Origin: Carettochelys insculpta
Lineage: Eukaryota; Chordata; Testudines; Carettochelyidae
NCBI RefSeq assembly: GCF_033958435.1
Contig: NC_134137.1
Location: 125,462,001 to 125,526,000 of the forward strand
Length of the DNA: 64,000 nucleotides
Reading direction: 5' to 3'
The translations under genes and the position numbers were made by a program. Within the stretch, counting starts at the first letter, position 1; the number at the start of each line of letters is the position of its first letter. A model generated the notes under the pieces. The model made no database searches and had not been told where the DNA came from. It was given only the letters and a program-made list of their open reading frames with translations. Shown piece after piece: positions 1 to 12,837 of the stretch.

Positions 1-568
1 ACTAAAATATAATCCTTATGTTACACGAGTAGTGATAAAAAAGATCATACAGCATGGTCTTTTTGATAGACACAATTAAGTAGAGGTGGAGGAAGATGAG
101 AGCTAGCTACCAGGGGAGAGTGAAAGCATGAGTGCCTACATGAGACACACTGCACGCCCTGCTTGAGTACCTCATCAGTGACACTGACTAGACAGAAAGG
201 CCATCTTAGCTGTTTAATCTTTTGGCCACCTAGAGAGTTCCATTAGAAGCACACTTACCACTCCCTTGATAACATAAGTGACCAATGCTTTATCTTTATT
301 TAGCAGTTATTTTCACACAGTGACAACTGATGTGACTGGCTCCAGTTCAGCCCTTTCTCCCGATTCTCTAGCTTTACATTTCAAAAACCAATTCCTTCTC
401 TTTACCAGATAGATACTTGTTACATTACACAGCTACTTATTTCAATGAAAACAAAACCAAAAAAATCAAGTAAGAAATAAATAAAGGTATGAATTTAAGT
501 GATAACATAATTCATGTTGGCAGTGTTATTCTACCCATGTTGGTCTCAGGCTATACATGAGCAGACGG
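1..568. other. A+T-rich sequence, no feature seen
   Basis: I see no open frame with recognisable residues, no terminal inverted repeat and no known repeat tail here. It is probably host intergenic or intronic sequence next to the composite repeat that follows. Confidence 0.5.
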
Positions 569-569
569 T

Positions 570-2995
570 TGATTTTTAAGGCATATAGCTCGATTTTACA
601 ATGTAACTGTCTTCACTGCAAACACCAATAGGTTGGATTTATGGAGTGCTAAGGTTGACATTCTTGCTTCAACCATCTGATGCGGTATAACACCAAGTTC
701 AAATTTAAAAGGTTAGATGAATGCGAGTGTGGAAAAAGCATTTATTTACATTGATTTTATTGGCCTCCAGAGCTATCCCACAATGCCCAGAATGTGTCCA
801 TTCTGTCTGCTTTCACCTCCCTTGCTCTCCAGGTGTTCAAGAAGTAGGAAATAGGAAGCCAGGCATTTTGAATTCATTTCTTTTTGATCAACATGGTGTT
901 CGCGTCTAGCCATGAAAGAGAGCCCTAGCATGGAGCTAGCGGGACAGCCAGGGTCTCAGTTCATCTGGCGGGCTAGCCCCTGCCCCACCACACCACGTGG
1001 CAGCTTGGCTATAGGGGACAGACAGCAGCACAGCAGACAGCATGGCAGCATTCAGGAGAGGCTGAGAAATTTCTGTGCTTCACATTTTTGTGGGGCACAC
1101 CTCCCCACCAAGTGCCAAGCAGTCTAGCCCTGACTGCACCACTTGGCTAGCCTTCCCTCCACCCAGGTGCCATGTGGCTGGCATGCCAGTCCCTGCCCCA
1201 CCACACCATGTGGTGGCTGGGCTGTTGGGATTGTGCTTGCAGACAGTGGCATGTCCTGCCCTTTGCGGAGTTCAGGCTTCCTCCCTGCACAGAATTCACC
1301 GGGAGAGGCTGAGAAACTTCTTTTCTGTGCTTCACATTTGTGCAGTGTAGCCCTCCTCCCACATAGGTGCAATGCAGCAGATGGGCTAGCTCTTGGCCCA
1401 CCACACCATGTGGCTAGCCCCACCTCATCTCATCGTTCCACATGTCGGCTGTGCAGTTTGGACATGCTTCCAGACAGCAGCATGTCCTGGCCTGCATGGG
1501 ATGGAGGCTTCTGCACTTCACATTCTCCATGGCCTCAGCAGGTGCTGGGAGGATGGGTCCCCCCACAGCAAAGATTTTTGGGGCTGGAGGTCCTCCATGA
1601 GGCAACATATGCTGGGGGAAAGGCTCCCTTGGTGGGAAATATTTTCAGAGGCTGTTGCCAGGGAGGATGGTCCCCCTCCACATCAAAGATTTTTGGGGGT
1701 TTGCTGACCCCTGGGAGGCAACACATGCTGGGGGAGAGGGTGGCTAATAAGAAACCAGGTGACTGTATCATGTCAACAGGCACTTCAGTTGGTCTCTGCC
1801 AGCTGAGTTTAGTTGGGGGGCTGGACCCTTGCTGCACCCAGTTTTGGGGCTGTCTCCCCCACCAGCACACATGTGATAGAGCAATGTCAACATGGTGTCG
1901 GGGGGGCTGACCTTACAGAGAATTTTCTGGGCTGGCCCCCTCCACCTAATAAGAAACCAGGTAACTGCATCATGTTCAGAGGAGCCTCAGATGGAGTTTT
2001 GTTGAACGGCCAGGCCTCGGCCACACCTATTTTCAGGCCTGGCCCCACCACCTAAGCACGCAGCTCCAGTACTCTCCCTTCCCAAAGCATATGGCTTCGA
2101 GGAGCCACAGTCTCAGCAGAGGCCTGTTTGCTGCATTTTTACCAGGGAAAACTGATGTACCTGTTGACATGGCACAGTCAGCTGGAGCACATACACCATC
2201 ATTTGTGGGATTGACAGTTCCCTGATGTGCTGCCCTATGAAAGTTGTTCTTTCACTGGAGGGGAAAACTGAGGTTCCTGTTGACATGGCACAATCATTTG
2301 CGTGCTCCCAGAGCATATTTTTGAAGAGTGCTTCAGCTTCTGTTTGGCTTTCTTTCCCTGGGGATTCCCTCCTTTCCTTCTCTGTGAATAATATTAAGTC
2401 TTTCCTTGTTCACATGGATCCAGATTCTTCCAGCATTTGGTGTACTTTGAGTGGGGTTGAGCAACTTGTTGACATGGCTCAGTCATGGTTTTCTTTCCCC
2501 TTGGATTCACTACTTTTCCTCCTTTCCTTCTGAAAAATGGCCATCTGCTTTTAACGGGAGGGGGATGAGGGCAATGCAGTCTGGGAAGACGACATTGGAT
2601 CATCTCAGGACACATTTGGCTAAAAGGTCCGTAAAGTGGATGACTCAAACAATTTCACTGGGGAAAGAGACTTCTGCAAAATGGTCATTTGGTTTCAAAG
2701 GGAGGAGAATGAGGGCAATGCAGTGTGGGAAGATGACAGCACATACCCACAACCACTTGCAGGGCATTTTTTTTCCCATGGAGCACCAGGAGAAAATCCA
2801 GAACACAACAGGGATGGCAACTGTGGGATAGGTTCCCACAATGCACTGCTGCAACAGTCAAACTTTGGTGAGTCGGTGGAGACGCGCTGTCAATTTTATG
2901 GGGAGGTGTGGGTACTCAACTTCTACTTTAGAAAACCCCGTGTTACAAAGCTGACTTTAATAAATTTGACTTTATCTCATAGTGCAGATATAACC
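570..2995. repeat. Composite interspersed repeat, probably a non-autonomous DNA transposon with internal partial duplications
   Basis: Both edges look like versions of one another in opposite orientation. The left edge (about 580-800) and the reverse complement of the right edge (about 2820-2995) each hold several 'aagtt/aaattta' blocks and end in the sequence CCCACAATGC (778-787 and about 2835-2845). The interior is C/G-rich and built from short partial duplications: CCCACCACACCAYGTGG near 983, 1197 and 1398; GAGAGGCTGAGAAA near 1055 and 1301; AGGCAACAYATGCTGGGGGA near 1600 and 1717; AAGAAACCAGGTRACTG near 1749 and 1950; GTTGACATGGCACARTCA near 2163 and 2281; GGCAATGCAGTSTGGGAAGA near 2571 and 2715. 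Open frames across the block (for example 1143-1910) show no protein family and look like by-products of composition. I cannot name the family, and no target duplication was found. Confidence 0.5.
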
Positions 2996-3079
2996 TCAGG
3001 ATATTAATGAGCGCTGGCAATGAAGTGATTTTTTTTTATTGGAATAACTTCCGTTATTCAGGCCTGGAAAAGGTGATAT

Positions 3080-3176
3080 GAAGCACTATGAAGAAGAGCT
3101 GCATGAAAACTTGTCTCACCAACAGAGGTTGGACTGATAAATAATATGACTTTGCCCCTTGTGCCTCTCTAATATA
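3080..3176 (+). mobile_element. Penelope-like element tail fragment
   Basis: The sequence runs through CTCACCAACAGAGGTTGGAC into CTTGTGCCTCTCTAATAT. I recognise this as a diverged copy of a common turtle Penelope-type 3' tail (the 'accaacagaagttggtccaataaaa' type). It is diverged and has no coding capacity. The family assignment is from memory of the tail motif, not from a search. Confidence 0.45.
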
Positions 3177-4065
3177 AAAAAAAGAATTAATTAAACATAT
3201 TTTGTCAGCAATTTACTGTGAACAAAACTTTTAGGTAGTGAATTGAATTCAACACTGACTCTTCAAATATAACTTTTGGTAATAATTAAAACACATCAGC
3301 TAGATTTAAAAAATCTTTTCATTAATGAAAAGTTACAATAAAGTATTAATATACTACATCATTCCATAATTACTCAGGATCTAGCTAATTTTGAAATATT
3401 ATTTATCCTCAAAGGTTAAAAAAAGGAAGTAAAGAAATAACTAACATTAGACCTGAGAGAAATTTACATTTCAGAGTTGTTTGTATCCCCATATAAGGAC
3501 AAAAGTTTGTAATTTTCAAGATTTTCAATGGAAATGTCTTACTTTCTTATGAATGGAAAGTGTGGACATTTTTAATCCAGAAATTTAAAAAAAAGTCATT
3601 TGGAAGTTTTAACTGAAACACTAAACATTGTCAGTCTCAAATATTTCATTGAGGCTTATTGAAATGACTAAAAAAGCTTTCTATTGAGTATTTTCAACAT
3701 TGTGCCTCATTTTTGCATTGCCTGAAGGAATTTGTAATTCAGGAACCTGTTGTCTCCGTTCTGCCCTATGCTCCAGATTCCCTTGCTGGATTACACCTCA
3801 GTAATGCACCCAGACTTCCATGAAGACCTAAACACATCAGTCATACAAGTACATTGCTTTCTGAGAGATGTAGTTATCCAAACAGCCCAGGCCATAAGAA
3901 GGAATGAGGGTCAGAATGACAGCGCCCCTAAGGAAATTAAGTTGAATGTTTTCTAAGATGACTAAAAGTGGAAAGGTTTGGGTCAGTTCAAAAACAAAAT
4001 ATTCCACTTCAGGTTCAACAAACCCAGAATGAAATAACCCATTTCAATTCTCCTCATGGAAAAAT
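3177..4065. other. A+T-rich sequence, no feature seen
   Basis: Short open frames near 3750-4225 have no recognisable domains and low-complexity flanks. Nothing else is supported. Confidence 0.5.
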
Positions 4066-4301
4066 CTTGTGGAAGAAGGGTCTTCAGGAAATTGGATTTT
4101 CTTCAGAAGGAACCCAGTTTTCTTCTGAAGGAGCCCCGTCTACCTGGCAGCTTTTGCTTCCAGAGGGGGATCTTCCAGAAGTCAGATCTTGTGGGAATAT
4201 GCTAATGAGGCACAAGCTATTTTAATCTGTGCCTCATTTGCATCTTTATTTCACTCATTACCATGTTCCTTCTGGAAGCGGGGGTGGGTATAGACCTGGC
4301 C
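4066..4301 (-). mobile_element. PIF/Harbinger-type MITE fragment
   Basis: The right end, reverse complemented, starts GGCCAGGTCTATACCC and continues through GCCTCATTAGCATATTCCC, the same ordering (GTCTACAC terminus, then a 'cctcattagcat' core) as the other MITEs of this window. No left terminal repeat is visible, so the copy is truncated at about 4066. It is non-coding. Confidence 0.55.
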
Positions 4302-4599
4302 TCTGACAGAAAAGTCCTGACTAGTCCCAACTAGCATGTTTACCAATATTTGAAAACCGCATGTATTGATAGAGATTTTAGCACTTGTGTATCACAAAAA
4401 TTTGCACCCCCATGCTATTACTTGGACACACATATGATCAAGAGGATGAGCTGAAGTGGCAGAATCCACCTTTATTAAAATAGCTAAATTTGGGGGTAAA
4501 GAATAACTATGAAGTGACACAGGCCAGGGTGAGACAACCTCATGTCCATCTAAATATGGACTCCGACAGTTTACGTTTGCTGATGATCTGACTCATGGA

Positions 4600-6110
4600 G
4601 GCTGCATCTACACTAGCAATGAACTTCACAATCGCCCCTTCAGCCACCTGAATGCCTGGTCCATAGCATTCCTGGCATGGTTCAGGTGCATGTTGAAATG
4701 GTCCTGGGATTCATTAGTGCATCTGCTGTAGGGCCTCATGAGCCACGGGTGCAGGGGTATGCGGCATTGGCCACAGTGCAGTAGGGCATGGTGATGTCTC
4801 CCACTGGGAGCTCCCACGTGGGGGAGGGGTGGGAAGTAAGTCCTCTTTTGCACTCTGTGGCTGAGCCATGAGTTCCTGAATACCCCGGCTTCATGGCCCA
4901 TGCCAGATCATCCCATGCAAATGTCCATGAACCTGCTGGTGGCATTGACAGGGGCCTGGAGGACCACTGAATGGTACCCTTTTCTGTTTATGAAGGCATC
5001 ATGCTACGGTCTGGGGCATGGATGGCAATGTGCATACCATTGAGCATGCTGAAACAGTTGGGGAATCCTAGGTCTGATGGTGATGTCCAGGTCCCTGACA
5101 GTGACCACCCAGCAGAGGAGAAGGGTATTGATTGCCCGGACAAACTGCATGGTGTGCAAGACAGATGCATCCCTGAATGTGTGGCCCGGTGGTACCCAGG
5201 CCTGTGCAGGGCCCCTCCTCCTTGCCCCGTGCAGGGTTACCCCTTGCCATGTGCACCTCCCATGGTGGGTGCGTGGAGCTGTCCTTGCTTATGTCCATCA
5301 GGACTGCCCTGATGGTGGCCTTTCCCACCCCAAACTGATGTCCAGTGGAACAGTTACTGTCTGGGGTGGCCAGCTTTCAGAAGGCAATGGCTACCGCTTG
5401 TGCAGGGGCAGTGTGGGCCACATCCTGGTGTCCTGGTGCTGGAAGGCTGGGGAAAGCCAGTGGCACAGCTCCTTGAAGGTCTGCCAGGTCATTCTGAAGT
5501 TTTGCAGCTACTGGTCGTCACCCCAGTCCCCCCAGTATGAGGCTGTCCTACCAGTTGGTGCTGGTGGGAAAGCCTCAGGGTCTCCAGGTCTCTGGGGTGG
5601 GGTGCAGCCATTGCCCCTGGCATAGGACCTGCAGGAGGAGGCCTATGAGGCTGGCCCTGTGCTGCTGCTGCTGGAGGAAAGCCACCAGCAGTGCAGCCAC
5701 CAGGCTGTCATGGCCTGGAGGTAATCTCCCTCGGAGATCAGCTGAGGATCCAGGAAGGGCTCTGCAGTGGCTCTGCTGTGTGCAAAGGGTCTGCTGTGCT
5801 GTGGGATGTCTGGCAGCCCTGAGAACGTGCAGGGTGAGGGGTGGAGGGAGGGAACCCTTTAAGGGAGTGGCTGGCTGCGACCCCGGAAGAGTTTGTTGGC
5901 CATGTGACCTCTGTCCAGGGCATTTCCTGGCCTCTTATTTTGAAATTAGGGCATGGGTGTGTAGACGCTTCATTTCGAAGTACCGGGATGCTATTTAGAA
6001 ATAGCGGATGGGAGGCTTGTGCATGTAGATACACAATTTTGAAGTCTGGTATTCAAAGTTGGACTTCAGAATAAGCAACTCTGAAGTTACTGTGTAGTGT
6101 AGACACAGCT
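4600..6110 (-). mobile_element. PIF/Harbinger DNA transposon, decayed
   Basis: The ends are imperfect inverted repeats: GGCTGCATCTACACTA on the left and, reverse complemented, AGCTGTGTCTACACTA on the right (6095-6110). The body carries a broken Harbinger transposase on the minus strand. The sequence upstream of the transposase (5850-5930, CCCTTTAAGGGAGTGGCTGG) is also found in the second Harbinger element at 54.3 kb and in the CpG-rich derivatives, tying these copies to one family. No clear 3-bp target duplication remains. It is an old copy. Confidence 0.7.
4626..5570 (-). pseudogene. Harbinger transposase pseudogene
   Basis: Harbinger (HARBI1-type) transposases are DDE nucleases acting with a Myb-like partner on terminal inverted repeats. 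On the minus strand I can follow, in order but in shifting frames, a helical N-terminal stretch (FRMTWQTFKELCHWLSPAF, about 5510-5440), the piece INRKGYHSVVLQAPV (about 4975-4930), HEAGVFRNSW (about 4895-4865) and the C-terminal block IPLHPWLMRPY ... NHARNAMDQAFRWLKGRL (about 4760-4626). These match the usual order of the family. Several frameshifts and stops separate the blocks, so no functional protein is made. An intron-like interruption seen in the second copy (52.9-53.1 kb) has a counterpart here at about 5290, where the donor appears mutated (ATAAGC). The start codon is not identifiable. Confidence 0.65.
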
Positions 6111-6329
6111 GGACCAATACATCTTCTACCCATCTTACTTCCCCAAGTCACTAGAGAGATTGCCACCCACCTTGTACTTCTAAGAAGAAATGAGTGAAGA
6201 ATGTGTGTTTGTGTGTGGACGGGGGGGGGTGCTTCAATTTTTCTAGACCTACAAGTGCTCCTCCTATCCCAACACTGTCAAGCTATGGACAGAAGCCAAT
6301 GTTTAGGTTTACCACAGGAGCTGGCCCAT

Positions 6330-6533
6330 GAATAAGCACTAGGGGGGTGCTGAAGCATTGGAATGGTCTACCCAGGGAAGTAGTGGAGTCTCCATCCCTG
6401 GAGGTGTTTAAGTCTCGGCTCAACAAAGCCCTGGCGGGGCTGATCTGATGGGTTTGGTCCTGCTTAGAGCAGAGGGCTGGACTCAATGGCTTTTTTAGTT
6501 CTCTTCCAGCTCTATTGTTCTATGATTCTATGA
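6330..6533 (+). mobile_element. CR1 LINE 3' end
   Basis: The stretch from GAAGCATTGGAATGGTCTAC to the terminal TTCTATGATTCTATGAT is almost the same as the 3' end of the larger CR1 copy at 61453-61638, so both belong to the same subfamily. It is 5'-truncated and carries no complete ORF. The short octamer-like tail is the CR1 3' hallmark. Confidence 0.85.
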
Positions 6534-8405
6534 TCTTGCCCCATATGGTATATGAGCCAAATACTGAAACATACTAACCTTATCCTATACTACATTATCT
6601 AGTTACTATGAAGGGAAGTCCCTTCCTTACACTGATGACAGCTCATTTAGCTAGGCCCATAGCATACTGGAAGACTCAGCTGTTCTGCCCACCAAGCCAA
6701 TACCTCAAAGGAATGTGTCTGGCTGCTTCTTAGGTGCTTATAAAAATGGTCAGCCCAAAGGGAGCTGGCTGCTTCCCCTGAACCAGCAAGTTATGCACAG
6801 AGGAGAATTCCAACTGGAGTACTACCTAAATCCTTGCCTTTCCCTACCACTGTAGATTCTGTTTGTGGGGAATGAAGGGTATGGCAGTATCAGGAAGGAG
6901 CTACAACTTTAACCTTCACCATTAAAGGTTGACCAGGAACCTACAGTGTGTTCCTCTTCCTGCCAATCTGGCCAACACTCCCTCCTTCCATGCTGAGAGG
7001 GTTCAATTAATATTTAAAATCATAGATTCATTACTAATGTTTGGTTTGGACAATCATAAATACACACTTGCACAAGTAAACACGTGTGTTTTATTGTGAT
7101 ATCTGACACAGAATAGAGAAGTATGTGTAATATGTCTTCCACCACAGCATTTGTGGGTATGTGCATACCTCGAGTATACAGAACCAAACACACACACACG
7201 CACTCACGAACAAGATTTTTAGACAGTATTTTCAGAAAACCAGCAGTTAAATAAATCTTCTTTCTGAGCTTCTTTACTGGTGCTATTTCCATGCCCTGCC
7301 AACATGATGAAGAAAAGCAAAAGTATTGTCATGACACATTTTAAAACACAATGGCCCTGACAACATTATGTGAAGGAGACAAGTTCCCACTTTTCAGACT
7401 GAAAGTCAGTGTCTTGGAGACAGTACTTCCAACCTTACAAAGAGCATAATCTCAGCCCTAGGCACCATTTAGTTGGGAAGGAATAGATTTCTCATGCACT
7501 GGCTGTGATGGGGCTGTATCATGATGAAAGTGAGCTTCTAAAGCATTAAAACTATGTCTTTTGTTTTTATTGGGTTGGAGGGTGGGAAGAAGCTGATATG
7601 GTACTTCCTCCATCTTCTTCCAGCTTGGAAGGCATCACAGATCTAGCAGAATATATTTTTCAAGAGTATATGCCTTTCAACTTTAACTTACCTCTTATTT
7701 CTTTTTTAGGCTCCCCAATGCAAAAAATAGTAACATTTTCCACCAGCCTATGAGAATCCTGAAGATGAATTTTCAGTTCACTAAAAGGTCGAGTGGAATT
7801 CTTTGTCTGCCATCAATAGGATGCTATAAAGACGAGAACAAATCCCTGCTGGTGGACACTGCAGCAGTATAATGAGAGGAGGATGAAATGGGCGGTGAAG
7901 GAAAATCGAATAGGCAAGTATAAGGGATGATGGCCAGTTCTACAAGAAGCAAACAGACAAGAAGCTTTTCATATAAAAATATATTTAATATCAATTTATT
8001 AACTGTTGAAAAAACTGGTTACATGTGTATTTGCTGGAAACAGAATTCATTGCAATATAAAAAATTAATGCAAACATTAAATTTAAATAACTAATGCAAT
8101 GGCACCAGAATTGATGGGGACCCAGGAGGAATGCAGTTCCTTTTGGTAAAGTAAATTCATAGCACAATATGCACAAGTTACAAAGAGAACACAGGAGGGG
8201 TGGAGAGTTCTATTTAAAATTTGATTCTTGAATGACAAAAATCAACAAAACCAGAGAGTGGGAAAGCTCTGGCTACCACTTTTTCCTTAACTCTAGGCAA
8301 TGCAATCAGAAGTCTGAGCCTTGCCTTTGAATTTCCTGATACTTTTCATCATGTATCACCAAATTTGAATTTCCCAGTTGTTATTTCTGCAAAGTTTGGT
8401 TTCTC
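6534..8405. other. Mostly featureless host sequence with one short AC repeat
   Basis: An AC dinucleotide run lies near 7187-7206. A TTTTTTAG acceptor-like site at 7702-7709 opens a 53-codon frame to a TAA at 7870, but there is no poly(A) signal, partner exon or recognisable residue, so I do not call it a gene. Confidence 0.45.
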
Positions 8406-8407
8406 AT

Positions 8408-8550
8408 GTAACCAATAATGGGCCTTATCCTGTATTCCCACTGTGTCCTTACTTAGGTTACAACTTCCATTGGCTTTATTGGCAGTTTTACTTGAGAAAA
8501 GACTGCCCATTTCACATCTGCCAGTTGCATATAACAGAATTTGGTCAAGT
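8408..8550. repeat. Degenerate fold-back repeat of the 'GGGCCTTATCCTGTATTCCC' type
   Basis: The left arm (TTACTTAGGTTACAACTTCC, about 8450-8470) is roughly complementary to the right arm (about 8487-8510, GGCAGTTTTACTTGAGAAAA). They are separated by an ATTGGCTTTATTGG core that resembles the 'ccattgacttcaatggg' centre of a fold-back repeat I know from turtle genomes. It is old and imperfect. Confidence 0.4.
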
Positions 8551-11392
8551 CATTTCTTTGTTCATCCTAAACATATTATGGGCGCTGTAACCCAAACCTT
8601 TATTTTATGTCAGATGTAAAAGATGGAATGCTTAGTACACTGGTAAACGTCAAACAATATTGGGCCTTGGTTCAATGGAGATTTAGAGGGACTTGTGCCA
8701 ACAACTACATAACCAATTCTCCCTTCAAGAAAACCTTGATTTCCTTTCCTTTGTAAGCATTCCATTCGAGTAGTGATTAGGCTCTTCCCTTTCTAATACG
8801 TGAGAGGTAACAAAAACACCACGAAAAGTGGCTGAATGCTGGTTTACACCACTTGGGAGGAGAGGAAAAACTCACTAGTTACTCAACATGCCAATCCCTT
8901 CAATGAATATATAAATGAAAATTAAAAGATTTATTAAGCTACAGATTACACTCATGAACATGTCATAATTTTGTTTGTTCTGTGGCCAATGTAAAGACTT
9001 ATCCTTCCCGGGGTTAATTCACTCACAGTAGAGGATGCAAACTGGAGTCTTCTTTCATCCATGGGTCAGTTCTATCTGTGGAAGAATTTATCTCAGGTTG
9101 AGGACAGGTTGTGATACTGTGATTTGCTTCAGGGGAGGGGCAGACGATAGAGGCTGCCCGGAAACATACTCAGTTCATGCCTTTTCCAGATGGACTGGCC
9201 CCCTTTAATTCACAGTTTCCCTTACCTTTTTGGGCAACACAGTGAGCTCTCAGTCCTCCCCCGAACAAAGGAAGGAAGGAAGGAGGGATGCTGACATGTA
9301 CCACTGTGGTCTGCCATCCTCTCAGGTGGACTTTTTACTCCCAGAAGCTGCAGGTTGGCTTATGCTGGAAAGACCAATGAATGAAGCAGACCCTTTGTCT
9401 TTTAACAATCTTGGCCTTTCTAACATTTACTCAATACAAACTTGCAAGATGTAAAGAAAGTGAGGGGTCTGTCAGCCCTTAAGCTAAACACAGTAAAGAA
9501 ATTTAATAAAATAAGATTAGCTGAAATGAAATAAAATACATTCTGCAATGCAAATGAAGAATTAAAACCCCCATGAATACTGGTCCTATATGATTAGTGA
9601 CTCATCTCTGTGAGCTTCTTCACACAAGTTCAGTAAAGGAATAGAAACCATGGATGCATCTAAATAACAGAAACCCCTTTCAGATTGGAGTTCCAAGTTA
9701 GATTTTTCTCCTTTAATGCTGATTCCTTCATAGATGTGCCAAAGCCCAGTATCTACCATCTATTTTTGCAGGCTACAGCAATATAACACCACCCAAAACT
9801 AATGTTTGGAGCCCAAACTTTCCCACCATTTTGGAGGAGGTCAGCTTGCTAAAGAGCAATTACAGCTTCCTTTAAAAACACTGCCACTGTTGCTCTTGAT
9901 TCATAACCCTTTCCAGTGAAGTCATGTACATTGTCCGTGCATTAAATAATCTACATATAGATGCAGGGTAGCTACTTATATAGGACCCAGTACCTTCCAG
10001 GGGTAAAGCCTGAACTTGCAACCTCATGCCAGTTCCTCAAAATACATTTGTGGAGAATTTCTGAGATGTTGCTCTGTACGAGAGCAACTAGTTTTGAAAC
10101 AGTCTGAATGAGACTGGGCATGTGTAGTTAGTCAATCTACTAAATAAAGAAAAAAATCTATTTGTTAATGCCATATGAAGTACCCACTTCCTGCTAGAAT
10201 GAAATCTCTGCCACACTACAACCAATGAGTAGTAATAGTAAAAAAACGAAACAAAACAAAGAGCTTCCCCAAACCATTCCTACCAAAACTACCTGGCACA
10301 TACTGTATTATTGATATCAGACATGTCATACATTTGAATACCACAGAAAAAGATATGGTATCTTTAAATTACTGGGTGATGTAGATAAAGAATTGGAGCA
10401 TTGCCAAGGTAAAAGTTGTAAAACTGGATTGATTTTTACTACAGCTTTCTAAGGGCTCCATTGAGCTAGGATGCAATGTTCAAATACAATAACTGATCGC
10501 CTGAAAAAATATTTCTGATAAGTGTGCAACTCTAACACAGAGCCCAGCCTGAGCCAAAACAAGTCTTTGTGTTTCAGCAAACCTGACTACCAAAGTGACC
10601 CAGATCTGCTGTTCGCTTTCCTGATTATGGCCATATAATCTCTCCTCCCTCTTTCTGGCTCCACTGCTGCTTCCTCCAGTTGTACAGAACATGGGCCTGG
10701 ACTTCAAACAGGAGTATTTGTTAAATGGTGTTGCAGAAAAGTAATTATCAAACAATCAGACCTATACACGCAGGGGGAAAATCACATTCACTAATACCAC
10801 CCTGACAATCCCAGGAGACAGAGGGGTTAGTGTTAATCTGACCCTTTTTCAGCTTTAGCCTTGGTGCACTGACCATCCCAAGGTGTGTGTGTGCATCTAA
10901 ATTGCTTAAGAGTCAATTGAACACATTAAATTTTTAAAAGGATTTAACTGAAATTTTTCTATAGCTTCTGAAAGGGGATAATTTATTAGCTTTGAGTAAA
11001 TTAAAATCTCCAGCAGAGGTGAAGACTTTAGAGATTACTTTAATACATTTTATATGCTTTCAACGGAAATGTTTTTTCAAATGATCCAAAAAAAAAAGTC
11101 AGCTGATTTTGTCCTATTCAGAAGTTACCTCCTAAGGCTGCAAAGTTACAGATTTACAAATTGTTAAAAAAAGTTACACCGTCTAAAGGGAAGAGGGGAG
11201 TTGCATTTTTAAATATAGCACTCTTTGGAAAAAAAGTTGTGTTAAACGCTGCTGACCCACAACATTTCAGGTTGTTCTTCGAGGAGTGGTGTGAGTGCAT
11301 GGATGATGAATAGAGAATACAGATGCATCTGGGTCAGAGTGTTTGTAAGTCTGTTAACTGTGAGGATTTCCGTGGCATCTTAGGCTGAGTCT
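8551..11392. other. Featureless host sequence
   Basis: I saw no repeat termini, no open frame with recognisable residues and no RNA gene. Candidate frames at 9230-9454 and 10480-10755 (minus) have no domain signature. Confidence 0.45.
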
Positions 11393-11738
11393 ACACAGAG
11401 CTCTGCTCAGTGCTGCTGCCAGCAGAGGTATGCAAAGTGAGTTTCTTGGGATTGCAAATGGCTGCTTATTTGCATACTCCCAAAGCTCATTACCATAGCC
11501 TCATGAAAGTTTGGTGCCCATTTGGCTTTGGAAAGGAGCTTTCAAAACCAGGGTGTCTTTTCAAAAGGCCCCCATCTACATGGGCAGCATGCGTTTCACA
11601 AGCGGCACTTTTGAATCATGCACAGCCACCATTATGCTAATCAGGTGCTGCATATTCATTGAAGCACCTCATTAGCATATGCCAAAATCCCTCATTCCCA
11701 TGTCCCTTCTGAAAGGAGGGGCTAGTGTAGATGTGGCC
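11393..11738. mobile_element. Harbinger-type MITE, about 346 bp
   Basis: The left terminus GGCTGAGTCTACACAG and the reverse complement of the right terminus GGCCACATCTACACTAGC form imperfect inverted repeats. Inside are 'cctcattagcatatgcc' and 'gcttatttgcatactcc' blocks shared with the other MITEs here. The copy has no coding capacity and would have depended on a Harbinger transposase such as the one degraded at 4.6-5.6 kb. Confidence 0.7.
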
Positions 11739-12179
11739 AAGGTTTTCCTGAGTGTTGCGACTGTGCATGTCCCCATCTGAACAGGAAAGCTAATAATACT
11801 TGGTCTGAACTTGGGACAAGAGCCTACCAAACCTCAGAGTTAACTAAGGATTCTCAAGTAATATATATAATTTATACATAGGCAACAGTCCCCATAAGCT
11901 TAGAAAGAAAAAAAATCCAAAACTGTGACCATTTTTGAATAGCTAGGCAAAGCAATAAAATACTAAGTTGATAAAGAGTTTTAACATAGACTATGTAGCA
12001 CTTGCTATAGTGGATCAGAGCAGCAGTCTGTGTATTTCAGTATCCTATCATTGACAGATTTTAGTAAGAGATATGAGATGATGAAACAAACCATATAGTG
12101 AGTGACTAGAGAATAACCTTCTTATAGGCAAAGTTTGTATTGAAGTCTTATAATCTGTTTTTAAAAGATTAATCCTATC
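11739..12179. other. No feature seen
   Basis: A+T-rich sequence without recognisable repeats or genes. Confidence 0.45.
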
Positions 12180-12475
12180 AAATGTAATGGTTATATATTT
12201 TCATCATTTGCATATTGCAGGATTTTCACCACCATCTTTAAAGCCCCTCTATTTCTGCTATAAGTTTGAGATAACCTAACCAGAGTTAAACACAATATTC
12301 CAGTTAAGGTTATCTTAATGATTTACACAAAGGTGGTATTATATTTTCAATATATTTTCTACCCTGGTCTTGCTAAACGTTATTAAATATTGCTTGCCTT
12401 TTTGAATGCCAACACACAGTTAACAGATATTTTTGCTGAACAGTCCACAATGAACCCCAGGTCTTCTTCTTGAGT
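12180..12475 (-). mobile_element. Old CR1/L3-type LINE fragment
   Basis: The stretch 'cacagttaacagatatttttgctgaacagtccacaatgaaccccaggtcttc' order, read on the minus strand, corresponds to the 3' part of a CR1/L3 element (a similar but better preserved copy lies at 52075-52590). It is strongly diverged and no reading frame survives. The assignment rests on ordered motif similarity only. Confidence 0.5.
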
Positions 12476-12837
12476 TGTTACTGTCACTCCATCCATGCTT
12501 TAGGAAAATTGGCTTATGAATATGAATGTGTATAACACAAAGATACTTTATGCAAAACCAGTCATGCAACATATCAAGTTTAAAGTTACGTTCTGCTAAA
12601 ATCTTTATGTCCTATTTTGTGCATGTATTATTCTTGTATGTGAAAATAGAAATATGAAGTGTTAATCTGTTTTTAACTCTAAATATGCCTTTGAAAGCCA
12701 TTAGCGATACTTTAGAAATTTGATCGCTTCAGTGATTAAGTCAGTGATGTGGTATTTTTTCTGTAAGTCCAAACTGTGGTTGGTCCCATGAAGACACGTG
12801 GCAAGATCACCTGATGCTGGAATCCACCTTGAAACTA

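Noticed and set aside
1143..1910. 255-codon open frame
   Set aside because: Lies in the duplicated C/G-rich interior of the composite repeat, has no recognisable domain, and overlaps long frames on both strands, a composition effect.
900..2900. CRISPR-like or satellite array
   Set aside because: Repeat units differ in length and order and spacers are irregular; this is a eukaryotic composite repeat.
7702..7872. Possible terminal exon (TTTTTTAG acceptor plus 53 open codons)
   Set aside because: No partner exon, poly(A) signal or recognisable residue nearby; acceptor-like sites with short open frames are frequent by chance.
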